Made by a program: the position numbers and the translations under genes
The notes under the pieces: model-generated
The model's database searches: none
Told to the model about the DNA's origin: nothing
The model's input: only the letters and a program-made list of their open reading frames with translations
Shown here: piece by piece, positions 20,690 to 25,249 of the stretch
How positions within the stretch are numbered: position 1 is the first letter of the stretch
How the letters are laid out: each line of letters begins with the position of its first letter
DNA from: Larix sibirica
Lineage: Eukaryota; Streptophyta; Pinopsida; Pinales; Pinaceae
Assembly (NCBI GenBank): GCA_004151065.3
Contig: NWUY0300025918.1
Coordinates: 2,265-27,513, forward strand
Length of the DNA stretch: 25,249 bases
Reading direction: 5' to 3'

Positions 20690-21290
20690 GTAAAGCAGTT
20701 GTGATCCACCCTAAGAAATGTAGGATATCATAGAATATTTATCTGACCCTATGCTTTGATCACCACTCCATTGGAAAAATTGTTGAAGGAAGTTGAATCT
20801 TTTAAGTGGACTAGGGACTGTGAAAAGGCCTTTGCAGTACTAAAAGACAATATGGTAGATGCTCCAATCTTGGAATTTCCTGACTGAAAAAACAATTCCA
20901 TACAACATGTTGATGCATCAAGTATCACCCTTGGAACTATATTGGTTCAACCAGGAGAAGGTGGGATGGATCATCCAATATATTTTCCAATTGAAAATTA
21001 TCTCTGGTTGAATGCAACTACACAACCATAGAATAGGAAGGACATGAAATGATCTGTGCATTACAAAAATTCTTCCACTATTTGCTTGGGGACACTTCAA
21101 TTTTTTCACAGATCATTCAGCTCTCAAGTACCTGGTGAACAAGCCCTTCCTAAAAGGTTGTTTCTGTGGATGGTTACTCCTCTTTCAACAATTATGTTTT
21201 GAGGTAATAGTCAAACTATGGAAATAAAACTATGGAGATGATCACCTATTGTGGATAGAAACAAGGGAAGTTGAAGGACCTATTGATGAC
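20690..21290 (+). pseudogene. Ty3/gypsy RNase H region, broken
   Basis: After RT come DCEKAFAVLKDNMVDAPILE, a stop in the next motif, then QHVDASSITLGTILVQPGEG and HPIYF. After further breaks come ALQKFFHYLLG, TDHSALKYLVNKP and WLLLFQQ. These are the usual RNase H landmarks, with the active-site Asp visible in VDASS and TDHSA. Multiple frameshifts and stops disable it. Confidence 0.85.
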
Positions 21291-21499
21291 TAGCTACTAG
21301 ATGCAACTTTGTTTCTAGTAGAAGCTATTCTAGATCATTTAGAAGAGATTGCATTATTTCTCACATCTGAGAAATCATCTAATGAATATTCTAGAACACA
21401 GAAATGACACTTAGTTGTACAAGATGTGAAATATCAGTTGATTACATAACAAATCTACAAGTTGAGAATAGATGGATTTTTATTCCCATGTGTAGTAGA

Positions 21500-22098
21500 T
21501 CGTGAATGATAAAATATTTTGTAGGAATGTTATGCTGGTGTTGTGGGCATCCATGTTGGTGAAAAATCTACAAGAAGGAAGATGCTTCAATTTGTACTAT
21601 AGTGCCCCACAATGTGCAAAGAAGCTAAGGAGTATGCTAGAAAGTGTGATGTTTTCCAATGGGTTGGCAAGCCATCTCAATGAGATGAAATTACACTACA
21701 GTAAGTAAGGGCCTTACACCCGTTCAAAAAATTGGAATTTGATTTTGTGGGACCTCTCAATTCTTCGGAAAAACATTCTAAAGGTTGCTATATCATTACT
21801 GCCATAGACTATATAATGAGATGGGTCAAAGAAACACCAGTTCAAGATTTCTATGTAGAGATAACAACTCGGTTCATTTATGAAAATATCATCACTCGGT
21901 TCGGATGTACCAGAAGCCTTACAAGTGACCAAGGTATGCACTTCCTTCATACTACTATTGAGTCACCAATGAAGGGGTTATTGATACAACATCACAACAG
22001 TAGTATGTATTACCCATAAGCAAATAGCACAATAGAAGCCTTCAATGAAATTCTAGAGACTAGACTAACAAAAATATGCAATGAAAATATGCAATGAA
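21500..22098 (+). pseudogene. Ty3/gypsy integrase, broken and 3'-truncated
   Basis: The integrase inserts the DNA copy into the host genome. The N-terminal zinc region is damaged: the first His is Tyr (CYAGVVGIHVGEKS) and the last Cys is Phe (KCDVFQ). The core reads FDFVGPLNSSEKHSKGCYI, AIDYIMRW, FIYENIITRFGC, TSDQGMHFL, then a stop after SSMYYP, then ANSTIEAFNEILE. The D, D and E of the catalytic triad are all still present. Similarity ends soon after LTKICNENM, so the C-terminal part is missing. Confidence 0.9.
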
Positions 22099-22191
22099 TA
22101 TTTTTTATATGTAATATAAAAATAAATATTTTATTTTATGAGAAGATTACAATGTTTAGGATCTAAAAATGTATGTGATATTTTTGATCTT
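22099..22191. other. AT-rich spacer between integrase end and small ORF
   Basis: Low-complexity A/T sequence follows the point where integrase similarity stops. It would be the 3' flank of the minus-strand small ORF. Confidence 0.5.
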
Positions 22192-22497
22192 TTATTTTGA
22201 AGATAGAGCAAACCTTCCATTAGAGCAAACCTTCCATGAATCATGAACTGCGTTCATGGATGATGTCAATTCGGTCTCGTCCCGCTTGAGTCGAACTTCG
22301 TTCAAAACAAAATCATGGGGTTGAAAAGATGTTCTTCCAAGCAGCATGCGACGATCGAAGAGATGAGCATGGGATAAAGAATGTTCCCGAATCCGATGAA
22401 TACGGGAGGAATTCATCGAGTAACCCATAGCTGCAGCATTTAATGCCGCCAAACTTGCCATGATCACAAGCATCATAGACAAAAAACCTCTATCCAT
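22192..22497 (-). CDS. Candidate small secreted protein (101 aa), unrecognised
   Basis: The ATG at 22497-22495 has a purine at -3 and G at +4. The N-terminus looks like a signal peptide: MDRGF, a hydrophobic core LSMMLVIMASLAAL and small residues NAAA before a likely cleavage site. The rest is basic and polar with one dibasic RR (FDRRMLLGR) and a single Cys near the end. It fits no plant peptide-hormone family I know. A 17-base tandem duplication at 22204-22237 lies in the last codons; because 17 is not a multiple of three it changes the C-terminus. Alternatively AAG|GTTTGC at the same place could be a splice donor, making this a first exon. A TATA-like box lies about 60 bases upstream of the ATG. 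The ORF is the best gene candidate here but could be a pseudogene. Confidence 0.45.
   Translation of the reverse strand: MDRGFLSMMLVIMASLAALNAAAMGYSMNSSRIHRIREHSLSHAHLFDRRMLLGRTSFQPHDFVLNEVRLKRDETELTSSMNAVHDSWKVCSNGRFALSSK
22204..22237 (-). repeat. 17-base tandem duplication in the small ORF
   Basis: The word tagagcaaaccttccat is present twice in succession (22204-22220, 22221-22237). Within the minus-strand ORF it shifts the reading frame of the last codons. Confidence 0.95.
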
Positions 22498-22555
22498 TTC
22501 TCTCTTTCCCCGACTGTAACTTCTTTAATCACCTTAATGTAATATGTGCAGCATA

Positions 22556-22566
22556 CAAATAAATAC
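22556..22566 (-). promoter_or_regulatory. TATA-like box upstream of the small ORF
   Basis: On the minus strand the sequence reads gTATTTATTTg, about 60 bases before the ATG. That leaves room for a transcription start about 30 bases downstream and a short GA-rich leader. The support is position and composition only. Confidence 0.35.
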
Positions 22567-22609
22567 TACAAGTCTCCCGTTCTTCGAGGATGAATTTGGG
22601 TGTTATGGT

Positions 22610-22883
22610 GTGGGGTCGAAGACTGGCTGTAAATATAGCCAATGAAAAATCACCGTGTGGGGACGTTGTAAATACAGCCATAGACAAATCACATGTGGCG
22701 TCGAAGACTGGTTGTAAATATAGCCAATGACAAATTCCCGTGTGGGGACTGTCGAAGACTCGTTGTAAATATGGGCATAAGCAAATTACATGTGGGGTCG
22801 AAGACCGGTTGTAAATATAGCCATACATCTTCTCCGATTTTAAATATCACCATAGACAAATCAGTGTGTGGGGACAAATCATC
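22610..22883. repeat. Minisatellite, about five units of 38-75 bases plus a partial unit
   Basis: Units start near 22610, 22655, 22694, 22740, 22790 and 22865 (partial). Each has gtgtgggg, usually tcgaagactggttgtaaat, atagcca and acaaatcac in that order. They differ by substitutions and indels. On the minus strand units 1 and 3 read attggctatatttac, a CCAAT-box complement next to a TATA-like word. The array lies directly upstream of the TATA-like box of the small ORF. Confidence 0.85.
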
Positions 22884-23062
22884 GTGACTCGGGAATCCTT
22901 AGCCATCACCTACTTTGTAGAATTTGGGAGACATTTTAAAAATGATAATGGTCTATTTTTTTCTTTTAAATCGTGACTTAGAAAGTCTTCGCAGTCACTT
23001 ACTTTGAAGAATTTGGGAGATATCTTTAAAATGATAAGGGTTATTGTTTTTGCTTTCTTATA
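22884..23062 (+). repeat. Two diverged tandem units of 89 bases
   Basis: The stretch from 22884 (gtgact...ccatcacctactttgtagaatttgggagac) is repeated from 22973 (gtgact...cagtcacttactttgaagaatttgggagat), each followed by ttaaaatgataa and a T-rich run. Divergence is noticeable, so the duplication is older than the 17-base one. Confidence 0.85.
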
Positions 23063-23177
23063 ATATTTCATTGTCTTGTTTTTTATTAAGTTGTTTCATC
23101 ATGATTGAGGGAGTTTAATTTTCAATCACCTTTGGAGATGCCAATTTTAACAAGGTCACATAGTGATAATACCTGCC

Positions 23178-23242
23178 GAATTGCATGACTTGGTTCATTG
23201 TTGAATTGCATGACTGCCTAATTGCATGACTTGGTTCATTGG
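23178..23242 (+). repeat. Short tandem repeat around attgcatgacttggttcatt
   Basis: attgcatgacttggttcattg occurs at about 23180 and 23221, with a partial copy (attgcatgactg) between them at about 23204. Confidence 0.85.
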
Positions 23243-25249
23243 ATATCCAATGACAACTTGATTGAAAATTTGAGGTGTTTTACTTCTGTTTACAGTTACA
23301 GTTGTCAAATGTTCATGTCATATAGTTTAATCAGTCAATATTTTGCATGACGATTTATGCATACGACTGTAGTATCAAAAGAGTGTTGCAAGGTAGGTCT
23401 CTGTTTGGTAAAGCTTTCTAATAAAAGCCGAATGCCTTCATTTGGCCAATAGGCATGATGAATCAATTGGTAGGCTCAGATCTTAGGAAAATATCAGGTA
23501 GATTATGAGAAAGAGTAGAGCCAACAATAGTTGGCTTGGAGGATTTCCTATCATCTTCAAAGAATGGAGGGACTCATCGCGACCAAAATAACAAAATAAC
23601 AACATCAAGTGAGGGACAGGCTTATCGTCACTTTTCGTGGTACAATTGAAGAGGATGCTGTCAAATTTATGGTTTGGTGAGAAGCTACTCAAAGAACTTA
23701 AATATACGCTTGAGGTACCCAGCATTGAGGTTTTCATTGAGAACTTAAAACATGATTGACATGGTGTCTTTGCTTGGGTTGTTGTGAACGTAACATCTGT
23801 TGATTTTAAGTTATTAATTGCAAGTGACTACTGTGTATCTAAAATGTATCTCATTTGGACTAATTCTTCTTTGTCTCCATTTGTAATAGTTCCCACGCTT
23901 GCGTACAACTCCTCCATCAGTGTTGTCCTCTTCTATGGCATCGTTTTACCCTTGGACAGTGAGTTTTATAATGGTTTTGCAACCTGCCACGACTTATCAG
24001 ACGACTCTATGAGGGTGAAATAGGCAGGTTTCACTATCTGGATTTCAAAAGGAAACATATAATATGACCAGTGGGTAGAGAGAAACTACTTCCAAGTTAG
24101 GGATATACTTGGTAAGTTGTTTGAGAATTTTGTAGACTGTAATGTTGGTAGCATTGGTTGGTTATAATTAGTAGGACATGTTATCAATTAATGCTTTGGT
24201 TGGTATACAGTGTTGAAGATCAACCCAAAGGAGGACTTCACAAGTTGCAACTAAATTCAGAAGTTTTTATTTTTAACTTCAAGAAAAGGAAATTATAGTT
24301 GTAAGTAGTTAAAGTACGATTGCATTTATTGTCAATATATGAGAGATAGTCAGGACTGTGCTCAAAATATCGATTTAATATATATTCTTCGCTCATTCTG
24401 TGTTTAATACAATTACAGTGTGATATTGATGGGGTACACACATTATTTCCACTTAAATTTCCATTCTAGAGGGATGCATAAGATAATACTTTAATAGTTG
24501 TGCCACTATTATCTGGAATTTATTCATTCTCCAATGTCTTAGCTAGTCTGTGACAGGTCAACCTAATTTACAACAAGCACAAAATATCTTACCATTTTAT
24601 TCACAGCCCAGAGTTTTCCCTGGATAAAGTTTCACTAGGTTTGTGCAGGTGACTTGCAAATTCCTTCGCTTTGATGGTAGAATGGAGAAGATAGATTCTG
24701 TAGCAGCCGCAATGGTCTCGGGAGCTAGAATACCCAATCCTTCAGCATATTAACGAAGGCCTCGATGTTGCAGAAACCCGAAGAGAAAGTGGGTCTTCCA
24801 TGGAGAAGTTGAGGCTCCTGCAGAGATTGATTGATATCCATGTCATTCCCCAAATCTAGACGTTGGGAAACATGTTCAAGGTCGTATTTATCATGGTGAT
24901 GAATCCCTCTGTGTCTCTATATGTAATTATAGCTATAATACTTTTCATGTGATATGAATTATTGTTTCTGCAATATTTAAAGTCTAAGTAGAGTAGAGCA
25001 GAGATGTTACCATCTGATTTCTTTAATGTACCTTGCTCATGTGTCTTGTTCATAAGTCTCCTACAATTCTTCACTAATGCCATAATTTATGCATTGCCAG
25101 TTCCATCTAAAGATGTAGTTTCTATTGGATCACAAGATCCCACCTCATATTTATGCTCCGTGAGTTTATTGAAACTGCTTTGGCCCATTGTAGTTTGTGC
25201 GACTGATAGGAGCACAACGCTATCGTCCCCAAGTACTGGTTTGCATTGT
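23243..25249. other. Spacer with two exon-like stretches, no gene recognised
   Basis: Most of this is AT-rich without a convincing frame; frames at 23483-23737 minus and 23784-24023 plus match nothing known. Two stretches look faintly exon-like. One is at about 24650, after a pyrimidine-rich tttgtgcag acceptor-like site, reading KFLRFDGRMEKIDSVAAAMV before a stop near 24750. The other is from about 25101 to the window end, after tgcattgccag, open on both strands. I cannot name either, and chance is likely. Confidence 0.3.

Larger units (their letters stand above)
19129..22098 (+). mobile_element. Ty3/gypsy LTR retrotransposon remnant
   Basis: Gag-like, RT, RNase H and integrase segments follow one another in the Ty3/gypsy order (integrase last) on the plus strand. 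Stops and frameshifts occur throughout. No LTR, primer-binding site or polypurine tract was recognised. The left end lies close to the N at 19106, and coding similarity stops within the integrase at about 22098, so it appears truncated at both ends. I saw no protease motif between gag and RT. Confidence 0.85.

Noticed and set aside
22529-22887. Open frames on both strands across the minisatellite
   Set aside because: They arise from the repeated unit being open by chance. The encoded repeats (for example LAIFTTSLR) vary with indels and shift frame between units.
1-25249. CRISPR array, bacterial operon, prophage or defence system
   Set aside because: The repeats are few, irregular and lack unique spacers of constant length. 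The gene content is plant retroelements and a PPR relic. Nothing bacterial was seen.

Overview
The window looks like gymnosperm nuclear DNA, most likely from a conifer. It is AT-rich and gene-poor. It holds a decayed DYW-type pentatricopeptide-repeat (PPR) gene, a family typical of land plants. It also holds Penelope-like retroelement (PLE) copies that keep a GIY-YIG endonuclease domain. Among plants, endonuclease-bearing PLEs are known to me mainly from conifers (the 'Dryad' group), so the two together point to a conifer. No intact large gene was found. The species cannot be read from the sequence.

Layout. 1-3213: AT-rich spacer with several diverged short tandem repeats and a possible tRNA-derived SINE. 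3214-6309: two 5'-truncated PLE copies joined head to head, giving a long imperfect inverted repeat centred near 4871. Each copy has reverse-transcriptase (RT) C-terminal motifs, a GIY-YIG domain, a polypurine/polypyrimidine 3' tract and a hammerhead-ribozyme-like core near its 3' end. 6310-9010: unrecognised AT-rich sequence with a possible LTR edge near 7591. 9011-10038: minus-strand PPR-E-DYW pseudogene.

10253 is a single N. From 10254 to 16744 the block 3764-10252 is repeated almost base for base. The substitutions I found all lie in the last ~950 bases before the N, and four of them are in the last 30. This pattern fits two overlapping contigs joined without merging better than a recent tandem duplication, so the second set of PLE and PPR features may not exist separately in the genome.

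16745-19105: unique sequence with no recognised gene, two AT microsatellites and a weak direct repeat. A second N is at 19106. 19129-22098: broken Ty3/gypsy retrotransposon, reading gag, RT, RNase H and integrase in order with many stops and frameshifts; no LTR was recognised. 22192-22497: minus-strand ORF for a possible small secreted protein. It has a TATA-like box and, farther upstream, a minisatellite whose units carry CCAAT-like and TATA-like motifs. 22884-25249: tandem repeats, then spacer with at most two exon-like stretches.

Nothing here behaves as an operon or multi-gene system. The most distinctive content is the PLE pair with its ribozyme-like relics. The small secreted ORF is the only candidate functional gene.
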